This document shows, in pieces, positions 16,230 through 24,530 of a stretch of DNA of 36,779 nt. The translations under genes were made by a program, and so were the position numbers. Source of the stretch: Novosphingobium naphthalenivorans NBRC 102051 (lineage in GTDB: Bacteria; Pseudomonadota; Alphaproteobacteria; Sphingomonadales; Sphingomonadaceae); contig NZ_BCTX01000055.1 of assembly GCF_001590985.1 (NCBI RefSeq), positions 1 through 36,779 on the forward strand, written 5' to 3'. The notes under the pieces were generated by a model. The model saw only the letters and a list, made by a program, of their open reading frames with translations. It was not told where the DNA came from and did not search any database. Each line of letters begins with the position of its first letter. Positions within the stretch are counted from its first letter, which is position 1.

Positions 16230-17167
16230 GCATCGCGAAGGCCTATGACGTCGCCTATGTCCGCTTTGCGGTTCCCGATCTGGACCTGATGGAACGCTTC
16301 CTGACCGACTTCGGGATGATCGTTGCCGAGCGCAGCGCCGACCGGCTGGTGATGCGTGGCCACGGCGACCGGCCGGTCTGCCATGTCAGCGAACGTGGCG
16401 AGCCCGCTTTCCTGGCGCTTGGTATCTGGCTGAAAGACACTGCGGACCTTGAAGCTCTGGCCGCACATGACGGGGTCGCGGTGGAGCCGCTCGACCTGCC
16501 GGGCGGCGGATCGGTGGTTCGCTTGCGCGATCCAGACGGCTTTCTGGTCGAAGCCGTTGCCGGACAGGCCAGTGCAGAAGTGGTCGAATGCCCGGCGTCT
16601 CCTTCATGGAATCAGGGCGGCGCCTATCCGCGCCAGTCGGCTACCCGGCGCGTCCGCCAAGGGCCGAGCCATGTGCTGCGGCTGGGCCATGCCGTTCTGG
16701 GCGTCAGCAACTTCAGCCAGTCCGAGAGCTGGTACAAGGAGCGCTTCGGCTTCGTTACTTCGGATGAAATCCGGCCCGTGCCCGATGTCGCCATCGGAGC
16801 GTTCCTGCGGTGTAACCGGGGCGACGTGCCCTGCGATCATCACACGGTTTTCCTGATCGAACGGCCGATACCGCCGGGCTACATGCATTCGGCCTTCGAG
16901 GTGGTCGATGTCGACGATCTGCTGTCCGGGCACGATCATCTGATCGAAAAGGGATACGATCACTTCTGGGGCGTCGGCCGTCATTATCTCGGCAGCCAGA
17001 TCTTCGATTACTGGAAAGATCCCTGGGGTCATGAGGTCGAGCACTGGACGGACGGCGATCAGTTCGTCACTGCCGATGGCGGCGGCATCGGTTCGCTCGA
17101 ACAGTTGATGGGCGTGCAATGGGGCATGAAAATGCCCCCGCTCCCGGCCGGGGAGAGCGAGGCATGA
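16226..17167 (+). CDS. Two-domain VOC (class I extradiol dioxygenase-like) enzyme, copy 1
   Basis: A 313-residue protein of two glyoxalase/bleomycin-resistance-type modules (about 8-120 and 150-280). The second keeps the 2-His-1-Glu iron triad at plausible spacing: His155 (LGHAVLGV), His221 (MHSAFEV) and Glu272 (DPWGHEVEHW). Class I extradiol dioxygenases open catechols next to the hydroxyls. Start and stop both overlap the neighbours as ATGA, coupling TetR, this enzyme and an FAD hydroxylase, so it probably cleaves the product of that hydroxylase. Confidence 0.8.
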   Translation: MSIAKAYDVAYVRFAVPDLDLMERFLTDFGMIVAERSADRLVMRGHGDRPVCHVSERGEPAFLALGIWLKDTADLEALAAHDGVAVEPLDLPGGGSVVRLRDPDGFLVEAVAGQASAEVVECPASPSWNQGGAYPRQSATRRVRQGPSHVLRLGHAVLGVSNFSQSESWYKERFGFVTSDEIRPVPDVAIGAFLRCNRGDVPCDHHTVFLIERPIPPGYMHSAFEVVDVDDLLSGHDHLIEKGYDHFWGVGRHYLGSQIFDYWKDPWGHEVEHWTDGDQFVTADGGGIGSLEQLMGVQWGMKMPPLPAGESEA

Positions 17168-18660
17168 GCGACCGGTTCGACTGCGACGTTCTGGTTATCG
17201 GGCTGGGCCCGGTTGGAGACTGCATGGCAGCGCTCGCCAGCCTGCAGGGGCTCAAGGTGATTGCTGTCGACAGGGAACCGGGCATTTTCCCGCTGCCGCG
17301 TGCTGCAGTGTTCGATCATGAGATCATGCGCGTGTTCCAGATGATGGGCGTGGCGGAGCGCATTGCGCCGCTATGCCGTATGCCGGAGCGCTACCAGTTC
17401 CTGACACCCGGCCGCGATGTTCTGCTGGAATTCCGCTTTGCGCCGCAGAAAGTGTCCGGCTGGGCGGAAAGCTATGCGCTGCATCAGCCCGGTGTCGAGG
17501 AAGTCCTGCGCGAGCGTCTGGCCGAACTGGATGTCGATATCCGCCTGGAAACCCAGTGCGAACGGCTGGAACAGGACGAGGACGGCGTCCATGTGACGCT
17601 GCGGGATGCGCAGGGCGAAAGCACGGTGCGTGCCCGCTATGTCGTGTCTTGCGACGGGGCCGCTTCACCAACGCGGCGGGCGCTGGGCGTGGGCCTGTTC
17701 GATTATGCATTCGATGAGCCGTGGCTGGTGCTCGATACGATCATCGATGACGCCGGTGACATGCCGCGGCTTTGCGAGCAGATCTGCGATCCACGCCGTC
17801 CGGCCACTTATCTGGCGATGAGCGGGAACCGGTTCCGCTGGGAATTCATGCTCAAGCCGGGGGAGAATCCCGACGACCTGTTGCAGGATGCCGTCATCCG
17901 GGATCTTGTCGCCCCATGGAACTGCGCCGACCGGATGACGATCGAGCGCAAGGCCATTTACCGTTTCCATGGCCTTGTCGCCGAAGACTGGAAAGTCGGC
18001 CGTATCCTGCTTGCCGGAGATGCCGCGCACCAGATGCCGCCGTTCGCCGGGCAGGGCATGTGTTCGGGCATACGCGACACGGTCAATCTCGCGTGGAAAT
18101 TGGCATGGGTCATTCGCGGTGATGCGGGTGACGCTCTGCTCGACACCTACCAGACCGAACGGGAACCGCATGTGCGCTCGATCATCGAGACGGCGATCGC
18201 CATGGGCAAGATCATCTGCCTGCAGGACGAAGTGGCCGCCGCGGCCCGCGATGCGGAACTCTTGGCCCGTCAGGCTGCGGGGGAACAGGACCTTTCCGTC
18301 GATTATCCCGCGTTGTCGGGCGGATGCCTGACCGGTCTGCCCGATGCGGGAGCATTGTTCCTGCAGCCGGTCACGGGCGAGGACCGGTTCGACCGGCTGC
18401 TTGGCCTCGATGCGGCACTGATCGGACGGGATCTGCCCCCGGTCTCGATACCGGGGCTGCGGGTCCTGGATCTGTCGGCGCCGGAAATGGCCCCTTTCGC
18501 CCCTGCGCTGACGGACTGGCTGCAGGACCGGGGTGTCCCGGCGGTGCTTGTCCGGCCTGACCGGCATGTCTTCGGCGCTGGCGATCCTGAGGAACTTGTC
18601 CGGCAATGGACAGGCAAGTTGCAGGAAACGGAAAACGCGCAGGTCAAGATTCCGGCGTGA
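17164..18660 (+). CDS. FAD-dependent aromatic hydroxylase, MhpA type, copy 2
   Basis: A 498-residue group A flavoprotein monooxygenase. GLGPVG (13-18) binds the ADP part of FAD, SCDGAASPTRR is the middle motif, and GDAAHQMPP (from Asp286) is the ribityl motif; a C-terminal thioredoxin-like domain follows. It starts at ATG 17164, overlapping the stop of the extradiol enzyme; the 15 extra upstream codons lie inside that gene. It probably adds a hydroxyl beside an existing one, giving the catechol cleaved by the neighbouring dioxygenase. Confidence 0.88.
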   Translation: MSDRFDCDVLVIGLGPVGDCMAALASLQGLKVIAVDREPGIFPLPRAAVFDHEIMRVFQMMGVAERIAPLCRMPERYQFLTPGRDVLLEFRFAPQKVSGWAESYALHQPGVEEVLRERLAELDVDIRLETQCERLEQDEDGVHVTLRDAQGESTVRARYVVSCDGAASPTRRALGVGLFDYAFDEPWLVLDTIIDDAGDMPRLCEQICDPRRPATYLAMSGNRFRWEFMLKPGENPDDLLQDAVIRDLVAPWNCADRMTIERKAIYRFHGLVAEDWKVGRILLAGDAAHQMPPFAGQGMCSGIRDTVNLAWKLAWVIRGDAGDALLDTYQTEREPHVRSIIETAIAMGKIICLQDEVAAAARDAELLARQAAGEQDLSVDYPALSGGCLTGLPDAGALFLQPVTGEDRFDRLLGLDAALIGRDLPPVSIPGLRVLDLSAPEMAPFAPALTDWLQDRGVPAVLVRPDRHVFGAGDPEELVRQWTGKLQETENAQVKIPA

Positions 18661-18735
18661 CGGGAACCGGCCCCGGCCATGCGGGGCATTCCGGCGGGAG
18701 AAGCGCATGGCGCAGCGCCGGGGAAGAGGGCTGAC

Positions 18736-19350
18736 ATGAAATTCTATGGGGCACCGGGTGCCTGCTCTTTGGGCATTCATATCGTGCTGGAGGAAGTCGG
18801 AGCGTCCTACGATTTCGTCCCGGTCGATCTTTTCCAGGGAGAGCAGTTCCGGGCAGAATTCCGCCGTGTGAATGCCAAGGGGAAAGTCCCCGCGCTGTCA
18901 CGCGATGACGGCAGCGTTCTTACCGAGTTTCCCGCGATCGCTTTCTGGCTGGCGCGGACCTTTCCCGCAGCCGGTCTTCTGCCAGAGGGGCTGGAAGCAG
19001 AAGTCCGCGCCCTGGAGCTGATCGATTTCATCGTGTCCAGCATCCATATGCAAGGTTTCACGCTTGCGAAGGTGGCGCAGAAATTCGTCACGCACGAGGA
19101 AGGGCAGGCACAATTGCGGGAAACCGGCTGGGGCCTTTTCCAGAGCGGACTGGCCAGATTGTCGGATCGGCTTGGCGAAAAGGACTGGTTCCTCGGCACG
19201 TATTCCATCGCCGATGCAGCCGCTTTCTATGTCCTGAACTGGGCAGAGCGCGAAAGCCGTCCGCTGCCGGACAATCTCGTCGCATTTGCCGCACGTATGC
19301 GCACGCGGCCCGCTGTCCTGGCGGCGCTGCAGCAGGAAGGACTCGCCTGA
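18736..19350 (+). CDS. Glutathione S-transferase, beta class
   Basis: A 204-residue GST with an N-terminal thioredoxin fold (GAPGACSLG; Cys10-Ser11 as in beta-class enzymes) and a C-terminal all-helical domain with the SIADAAAFY capping motif. The start at ATG 18736 has AGAGGG upstream. GSTs in sphingomonad aromatic clusters remove glutathione adducts, cleave ethers, or isomerise ring-fission products, and any of these is possible here. It follows the hydroxylase by 75 bases in the same operon. The isomerase role is attractive because an FAH-type hydrolase is also present, but sequence alone does not decide it. Confidence 0.87.
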   Translation: MKFYGAPGACSLGIHIVLEEVGASYDFVPVDLFQGEQFRAEFRRVNAKGKVPALSRDDGSVLTEFPAIAFWLARTFPAAGLLPEGLEAEVRALELIDFIVSSIHMQGFTLAKVAQKFVTHEEGQAQLRETGWGLFQSGLARLSDRLGEKDWFLGTYSIADAAAFYVLNWAERESRPLPDNLVAFAARMRTRPAVLAALQQEGLA

Positions 19351-19390
19351 ACCGCATGGCCGGGAACAGGCTTCGACAAGAGGACATTTC

Positions 19391-19879
19391 ATGACACCGC
19401 TTTTCGATCGGGATCAGGTTTTCGGATGCATTCCGCTCGAACTGGCCCGCACGCTTTCCGGGCTGGACATCTATGCGCGCATGATGTCGGGAGAGCTTCC
19501 CCCGCCGCCGATCTACCGCCTGCTCAATTGCCGCGTGGTGGAATGCGAGGAAGGGCGCACGGTCATCCGGGGGCGGCCTTCCTTCGATCACTACAATCCC
19601 ATCGGCACGGTGCACGGCGGCTGGATTTCGGCGCTTCTGGACTCTGCTCTGGCCTCGTGCGTGCACACGATGCTGCAAGTTGGTTCCGGCTTTTCCACGG
19701 CGGAATTCAAAGTGAACATCGTTCGTCCGCTCACGCAGGACAGCGGTGATGTCTTCTGCGAGGGCAAGGTGATCCACATGGGCCGCACGCTTGCAACCAG
19801 TGAAGCCCGGATGACGACGGCCGATGGCAAACTGATTGCGCACGGCACGGAAACCTGCGCCATTTTCCCCGTTCGCTGA
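19391..19879 (+). CDS. PaaI-type hotdog-fold thioesterase
   Basis: A 162-residue hotdog-fold protein with the PaaI signature HYNPIGTVHGG (HGG at 75-77) and the catalytic-type Asp84 (LLDSALA). It hydrolyses acyl-CoA thioesters, probably to release CoA from a dead-end or ring-derived CoA ester. The start at ATG 19391 has AGAGGA upstream; the longer frame from 19286 overlaps the GST and is rejected. Its presence suggests that CoA esters occur in the pathway, in line with the BKACE and pca genes. Confidence 0.85.
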   Translation: MTPLFDRDQVFGCIPLELARTLSGLDIYARMMSGELPPPPIYRLLNCRVVECEEGRTVIRGRPSFDHYNPIGTVHGGWISALLDSALASCVHTMLQVGSGFSTAEFKVNIVRPLTQDSGDVFCEGKVIHMGRTLATSEARMTTADGKLIAHGTETCAIFPVR

Positions 19880-19883
19880 CCAC

Positions 19884-19902
19884 CTGTCCGTTTGGCGGAC
19901 AG
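19884..19902 (+). terminator. Short hairpin after the thioesterase gene
   Basis: CTGTCCG (19884-19890) pairs with CGGACAG (19896-19902) around TTTGG, five bases past the stop. No T run follows, so it is a weak candidate terminator or an RNA-stabilising stem inside the operon. The 122-base gap to the next gene holds no ORF. Confidence 0.3.
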
Positions 19903-20001
19903 ATGGGAAATCGCAGATGCTTCGCATGTCCGGCAAGGCAATAACCGCGTCAGGAGAGAGGCCGTGGCGCGGCTGGAAAAGCCGCTGGAGGACTAGCGAA
20001 A

Positions 20002-21000
20002 ATGGGAAGGGAAGCAGGCGGGGCGATTGTCGCCCTGGGGTATCTCGGCGTCCGCTCGGACAGGCTTGACGACTGGTCCGATTTCGCCGGGCATCTGCTG
20101 GGAATGCAGAAAATCGACCGGGGCGGAAAGGCGCTGGCCTTCCGGATGGATGACCGGTTGCAGCGGCTTCTGGTTTCCGACGAGCCGGGGGAGACACTGG
20201 CGTTCCTGGGCTTCGAGGTTTCCTCGCAGGACACGCTGGATCACTACGCCGCGCGGCTTGATGCTGCCGGGGTGCGGGTCGAGCAGGGCGGCCGGGCACT
20301 GGCCGACCGGCGCTTCGTGGGTGATCTGATCTGGTTTCATGATCCTGCCGGCAACCGTGTCGAGCTGTTTCATGCGCCGATGATTGCATCCGATCCCTTC
20401 GTTTCCGGGCGCCCGATCGACGGCTTCGTGACGGGGCCGCTCGGGATGGGACACGCGGTCCTGCACGTGAAGGACATCGACGTGATGATGCCCTTCTACC
20501 GCGATCTGCTGGATTTCAGCGTCTCGGATTACGGTTTGCAGCCTTACGGGCTCTACTTCTTCCATCTCAACCAGCGGCATCACTCGTTCGCGATGGTGGG
20601 ATCGGGGCAGGAGGGCTTTCACCATTTCATGGTCGAATTCCGCAACCTGGATGATCTCGGGCAGGGCTATGACCTTGCCGGACAGCAGGACGGGCGCATT
20701 GCCTATACGCTGGGCCGGCACACCAACGATTACATGACCAGTTACTATGCGAACTCGCCGTCAGGCTTCTTTGTGGAGAATGGCTGGGGCGGGCGCCTGA
20801 TCGATCCCGCCACATGGACACCTCATGAAACGCATGATGGCCCCAGCTTCTGGGGGCACGAGCGCCTTCACCTGACCGAGGAAGGCGGGCGGCGGCGCTT
20901 GCGGGAAATGCGGCTGGATGCGGCCGCCCGTGGCCGGCGCTCTCCGCCGGTGATCGATTGCCCCTGGCTCTACGGCCAGTTCGCGATGCAAGGGAGGTAA
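20002..21000 (+). CDS. Class I extradiol ring-cleavage dioxygenase (BphC/HsaC type), copy 2
   Basis: A 332-residue two-domain extradiol dioxygenase. The iron ligands His151 (GMGHAVLHV), His207 or His208 (FHHFMVEF) and Glu259 (GFFVENGWGG) are present, as are the active-site His240 (LGRHTND) and the Tyr of YMTSYYANSPSG. It should cleave a catechol or biaryl/steroid catechol at the meta position with Fe(II) and oxygen. GGAG lies ten bases before the ATG. The FAD hydroxylase starts 2 bases after its stop, followed by an FAH hydrolase, a compact hydroxylase-dioxygenase-hydrolase module. Confidence 0.88.
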   Translation: MGREAGGAIVALGYLGVRSDRLDDWSDFAGHLLGMQKIDRGGKALAFRMDDRLQRLLVSDEPGETLAFLGFEVSSQDTLDHYAARLDAAGVRVEQGGRALADRRFVGDLIWFHDPAGNRVELFHAPMIASDPFVSGRPIDGFVTGPLGMGHAVLHVKDIDVMMPFYRDLLDFSVSDYGLQPYGLYFFHLNQRHHSFAMVGSGQEGFHHFMVEFRNLDDLGQGYDLAGQQDGRIAYTLGRHTNDYMTSYYANSPSGFFVENGWGGRLIDPATWTPHETHDGPSFWGHERLHLTEEGGRRRLREMRLDAAARGRRSPPVIDCPWLYGQFAMQGR

Positions 21001-21002
21001 GG

Positions 21003-22487
21003 ATGGAAGACTTCGACGTCGCCGTTGTCGGCTATGGCCCGACCGGCGCCACGCTGGCTCACCTTCTGGGGCAATGCGGACTGAAGGTCCTGGTGCTGGA
21101 ACGTGAAAGCGCAGCCTATCATTTGCCGCGGGCGATCCATTTCGATGCCGAAGTGATGCGGGTGCTGCAATGGATCGGTGTTGCCGAAGACATCGAACCG
21201 TTGACCGCGCTGCATCCGGGTATGCGCTTTGTCGACGGCGAGGGGCATCTGCTGCTCGACTGGCCACGCCCCCAGGGGATAGGGCCGCTTGGCTGGCGGG
21301 CCAATTACCGTTTTCATCAGCCCGACCTGGAGCGTCTGCTGCGTGACAGGATGGCGGGCCTGCCCAATGTCGATATCCGGACCCGGTGCGATCTGTTCCT
21401 CGTCGAGGACAAGGGCGAGCACGTTGCGCTGCGTTACGAGGACATGCGTGTCGGCAAGGTCGTCCGGACGCAAGCGAAGTATGTGGTCGGCTGCGACGGA
21501 GCGCGCTCGCTCATCCGCCGTTTCATCGAAACCGGTATGGAAGACCTGGGCTTCCACGAGCGCTGGCTGGTGATCGATACCATTCTGAACAAGCCCAAGC
21601 CGGAGCTGGGTGAGCATTCGATCCAGTATTGCGTGCCAGACCGGCCGGCGACTTACGTGCGCGGTCCCGGTTTGCGGCGGCGGTGGGAAATCACGGTTGC
21701 GCCCGATGAGGACAGTTTCGCCGTCACCCGGCCGGACAAGGTCTGGGAGCTGTTGTCTCCCTGGCTCAAGCCGGAAGAAGCGGAACTCGAACGCGCCGCC
21801 GTCTATGTCTTTCACTCGCTGGTCGCGCAGGAGTGGCGCAGGGGACGCTTGTTCCTTGCCGGCGATTCCTGCCATCAGACACCGCCGTTCATGGGACAGG
21901 GAATGTGCGCCGGCATTCGCGATGCGGCAAACCTGTACTGGAAACTGGCCCTCGTCTGTCAGGGCAAGGCCGATGAAAGCCTGCTGGACAGCTACGAGAG
22001 CGAAAGGCGTCCCAACGCCCACGAATATATTGCAACGGCAGTGCGTCTGGGCGGGCTGATCAATACCTGCGGGACCGAGCAGGCGCTCCGCGCAGCCCTG
22101 CCTGCGGCGAACGGCATGGCCATGATGGAATCAATTGCCCCGCCACTGGGGCCGGGCATCGGCACGGGCGGCAAGGCCGGCCTGCTGTTCGGCCAGCCGA
22201 GAATGGCCGATGGCCGGTTGATGGACGATCTTTACCGGCACCGCTTCGTCGTTGTGGCCGATGCCGATCTGGCCGCAGGTCTGACGTTGCCCGAGGGCGT
22301 GGCGCTGGTCACGACGCAGATGTGTCCGGATGCGGCCGGCCACTTGCTCCGGCTGGGCGCGCGCGCCGTGGTCCTGCGCCCGGATCGTTACACGCTGGGC
22401 TCTGCCGACACGCAAGAGGAACTGCGTGCGCTCATGGCCCAAATCCTGCCCGCCCCGATAGCTTTGCATGAACCGGAGATGCTCTGA
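21003..22487 (+). CDS. FAD-dependent aromatic hydroxylase, MhpA type, copy 3
   Basis: A 494-residue group A flavoprotein monooxygenase with GYGPTG (10-15), GCDGARSLIRR and the ribityl motif GDSCHQTPP (Asp288). It starts at ATG 21003, preceded by AGGGAGG, two bases after the dioxygenase stop; the upstream extension to 20958 lies inside that gene. It is most like MhpA in layout, which hydroxylates 3-(3-hydroxyphenyl)propionate ortho to the OH; the true substrate is unknown. Its C-terminal domain keeps the ALPEGVALV and VLRPDRYTLG thioredoxin-like pattern. Confidence 0.9.
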   Translation: MEDFDVAVVGYGPTGATLAHLLGQCGLKVLVLERESAAYHLPRAIHFDAEVMRVLQWIGVAEDIEPLTALHPGMRFVDGEGHLLLDWPRPQGIGPLGWRANYRFHQPDLERLLRDRMAGLPNVDIRTRCDLFLVEDKGEHVALRYEDMRVGKVVRTQAKYVVGCDGARSLIRRFIETGMEDLGFHERWLVIDTILNKPKPELGEHSIQYCVPDRPATYVRGPGLRRRWEITVAPDEDSFAVTRPDKVWELLSPWLKPEEAELERAAVYVFHSLVAQEWRRGRLFLAGDSCHQTPPFMGQGMCAGIRDAANLYWKLALVCQGKADESLLDSYESERRPNAHEYIATAVRLGGLINTCGTEQALRAALPAANGMAMMESIAPPLGPGIGTGGKAGLLFGQPRMADGRLMDDLYRHRFVVVADADLAAGLTLPEGVALVTTQMCPDAAGHLLRLGARAVVLRPDRYTLGSADTQEELRALMAQILPAPIALHEPEML

Positions 22488-22490
22488 CCC

Positions 22491-23333
22491 ATGAAACTCT
22501 GCTCTTTTATGAAGGATGGCCGTTCGAGTTACGGTCTGGTGAACGAGAACGGCATTGTCGATCTCGGAACACGGTTTCCCGAACCGACGCTGCGTGATTT
22601 CCTCGCTGCGGGCGGCTATGGGCGCGCAGCCGATTTCGGGGCGGAATCCGCGGATTACCCCCTTGATGCCGTGGATCTCCTGCCGGTCATTCCCAATCCG
22701 GACAAGATCATCTGCGTCGGCCTGAATTACCACGATCACATTCAGGAAACCGGCCGTGAGGAGACGGTCAATCCGGTGCTTTTTGCCCGCTATGCGGGAA
22801 GCCAGATCGGCCATGGGGCAGCACTTGTAAAACCGCTGGAATCCGAAAAGTTCGACTACGAAGGCGAACTGGCTGTGATCATCGGCAAGGAAGGCCGGCG
22901 GATCTCCGAGGCGGACGCGCTGGATTTCGTGGCCGGTTACGCCTGCTACAACGATGGTTCGATCCGCGACTGGCAGAAGCATACGCACCAGTTCATGCCT
23001 GGAAAGACATTTGCCGGCACCGGGGCGTTCGGGCCATGGATGGTAACGGCGGACGAGATTCCCGATCCGACGGCATTGCATCTGCAGACGCGCCTCAATG
23101 GCGAAGTCGTCCAGGATACCGATGTGTCGCTGCTGATCGCGTCGATCCCGCGGCTGATTGCCTATTGTTCGACGATCCTGCCCCTGCTGCCGGGAGACGT
23201 CATCGTGTCCGGCACGCCAGGCGGCGTGGGGGCCCGGCGCAATCCCCCCTTGTGGATGCGGGACGGCGACATCTGCGAAGTCGAGATTTCCAGCATCGGA
23301 ACACTGTCCAATCCCGTCCGGGCGGAGAGCTGA
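22491..23333 (+). CDS. Fumarylacetoacetate hydrolase (FAH) family protein, copy 2
   Basis: A 280-residue FAH-family enzyme with metal ligands Glu124 and Glu126 (DYEGELAVIIGK) and Asp155 (YNDGSIRDW), and the C-terminal GDVIVSGTPGGVG. It starts 3 bases after the hydroxylase stop with GGAG upstream, ending the hydroxylase-dioxygenase-hydrolase module. It probably hydrolyses or decarboxylates the meta-cleavage product. It is distinct from copy 1 (13581-14444), with a different N-terminal third, so it is not a recent tandem duplicate. Confidence 0.87.
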   Translation: MKLCSFMKDGRSSYGLVNENGIVDLGTRFPEPTLRDFLAAGGYGRAADFGAESADYPLDAVDLLPVIPNPDKIICVGLNYHDHIQETGREETVNPVLFARYAGSQIGHGAALVKPLESEKFDYEGELAVIIGKEGRRISEADALDFVAGYACYNDGSIRDWQKHTHQFMPGKTFAGTGAFGPWMVTADEIPDPTALHLQTRLNGEVVQDTDVSLLIASIPRLIAYCSTILPLLPGDVIVSGTPGGVGARRNPPLWMRDGDICEVEISSIGTLSNPVRAES

Positions 23334-23372
23334 CCGTCTTTCTATCGGGACGCCAGGCAGTACAGTGCGAAA

Positions 23373-24161
23373 ATGTCCGAACACCGGCCAGCAGTGAGTG
23401 CCAGAACCGAGTCCGTGCGTGCCCTTACGCGCGGGCTCGCGGTTCTGCACTATGTGAGCGCGATGGGAGAAACCCGCCCGTCCGAGATCGCCAGGGCTCT
23501 CGATATCCCCCGGCCGACTGTCTACCGTTTGCTGGAAACTCTGGAAGAGGCCGGTTACGTGGCCTTTTCAGCCAGTGCGCGGCTGGTTCGCGTGACACCG
23601 CTGGCCGCATCGCTCGGGGATGGTGCCGGCACCACATCCGCCTTGTGCCAGACGGCCGGTCCGATCCTGGCCGAATATTCCGCACGGGTTGTCTGGCCCA
23701 TGGACCTGACCGTTTATCACAATGCGGCGATGGTCATTCAGGAAACGACACACGGCCGTTCCCCCTTGTCGATCGATCGCGCCATGACAGGCTCGCGCCT
23801 TCCGCTCCTTCGTACATCGTCGGGGCGGGCCTATCTGGCCTTTTGCCCCGATGCCGAAAGGGATCTGATCGTCGAGCACTTGCGAAGGCTCGGCGATCCC
23901 GCGGACCAGCCATTTCTCGAACCTGAGTTTCTGGAGCGCATGTTGGCAACGACGCGGGAGCGCGGAATTGCCGTGCGCGATGGCGGGGAATTCCGATTGC
24001 AGACGGCATCGCTTGCCGTGCCGATTTTCCGGCAATCCGATGTGATCGGGTGCCTCTCGATCATATGGATACGATCGGCGATCGCGTCTTGCGAGGCCTT
24101 GGAGAAATATGGCGATGCATTGATCGAAATTTCGAAGAAAATTGAATCAAAGTTGTCGTGA
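23373..24161 (+). CDS. IclR-family regulator, MhpR type
   Basis: A 262-residue IclR protein with an N-terminal winged helix (about 14-75, RPSEIARALDIPRPTVYRLL) and an effector domain (about 90-255). MhpR, which senses 3-hydroxyphenylpropionate compounds, is the best-known relative of this type. It follows the FAH gene by 39 bases on the same strand, so it is probably the last gene of the plus-strand operon and may autoregulate it. No palindrome as clear as that of the first IclR gene is visible before it. Confidence 0.85.
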   Translation: MSEHRPAVSARTESVRALTRGLAVLHYVSAMGETRPSEIARALDIPRPTVYRLLETLEEAGYVAFSASARLVRVTPLAASLGDGAGTTSALCQTAGPILAEYSARVVWPMDLTVYHNAAMVIQETTHGRSPLSIDRAMTGSRLPLLRTSSGRAYLAFCPDAERDLIVEHLRRLGDPADQPFLEPEFLERMLATTRERGIAVRDGGEFRLQTASLAVPIFRQSDVIGCLSIIWIRSAIASCEALEKYGDALIEISKKIESKLS

Positions 24162-24296
24162 TCGATACATGGCTGGCTGCTGTGCAAAATACCCACCGGA
24201 TACGAGCCCGGTTCGCGAGAGGCCCCGAATCATCTCGCAAGGCCGCAGAAACGCCAGCGTTCTCAAGATGGGCCGGGATGTCGGGAAAGAGCCAGG

Positions 24297-24386
24297 TGGC
24301 GGACAGGGTGGGATTCGAACCCACGGTGAGCGTGAACCCACGGCGGTTTTCAAGACCGCTGCCTTAAACCACTCGGCCACCTGTCC
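24297..24386 (-). tRNA. tRNA-Ser(UGA)
   Basis: On the minus strand a complete class II tRNA folds: acceptor 5' GGACAGG with 3' CCTGTCC, D arm GGCCGAGTGGTTTAAGGC, anticodon stem GCGGT with loop bases around TTGAAAA (anticodon TGA), a long variable arm, the T arm GTGGGTTCGAATCCCAC, and an encoded CCA (24297-24299). It reads UCA-type serine codons. The protein-like frames across it are artefacts. It is separated from the IclR gene by a 135-base stretch with no recognised feature. Confidence 0.95.
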
Positions 24387-24530
24387 GCTATCCTTCCGCG
24401 CATAGCCCAATGCGGCGCTGGCGCAAGGGGGTCTGGTTCGGTGAATGGCATTGCCCGTGCGCCGGACTGTCCACGGCGGCGATGCCCCGGCGGTTTGCAA
24501 GTCCCGCTGTTTGTGCGAAATTCGCCCGCG

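Noticed and set aside
19880..19890. 11-base match (CCACCTGTCCG) to the 5' end of the tRNA-Ser at 24377-24387, considered as an attachment-site repeat
   Set aside because: Too short, not flanking integrase genes, and part of a simple hairpin; chance is sufficient.
19088..20389. 433-codon minus-strand frame over the GST and thioesterase genes
   Set aside because: It covers three well-supported plus-strand genes and has Arg/Pro-rich, domain-free sequence.
24142..24405. Short plus-strand frames across the tRNA-Ser, including a GGIRTHGE-type peptide
   Set aside because: This peptide is the well-known artefact of translating a tRNA complement.
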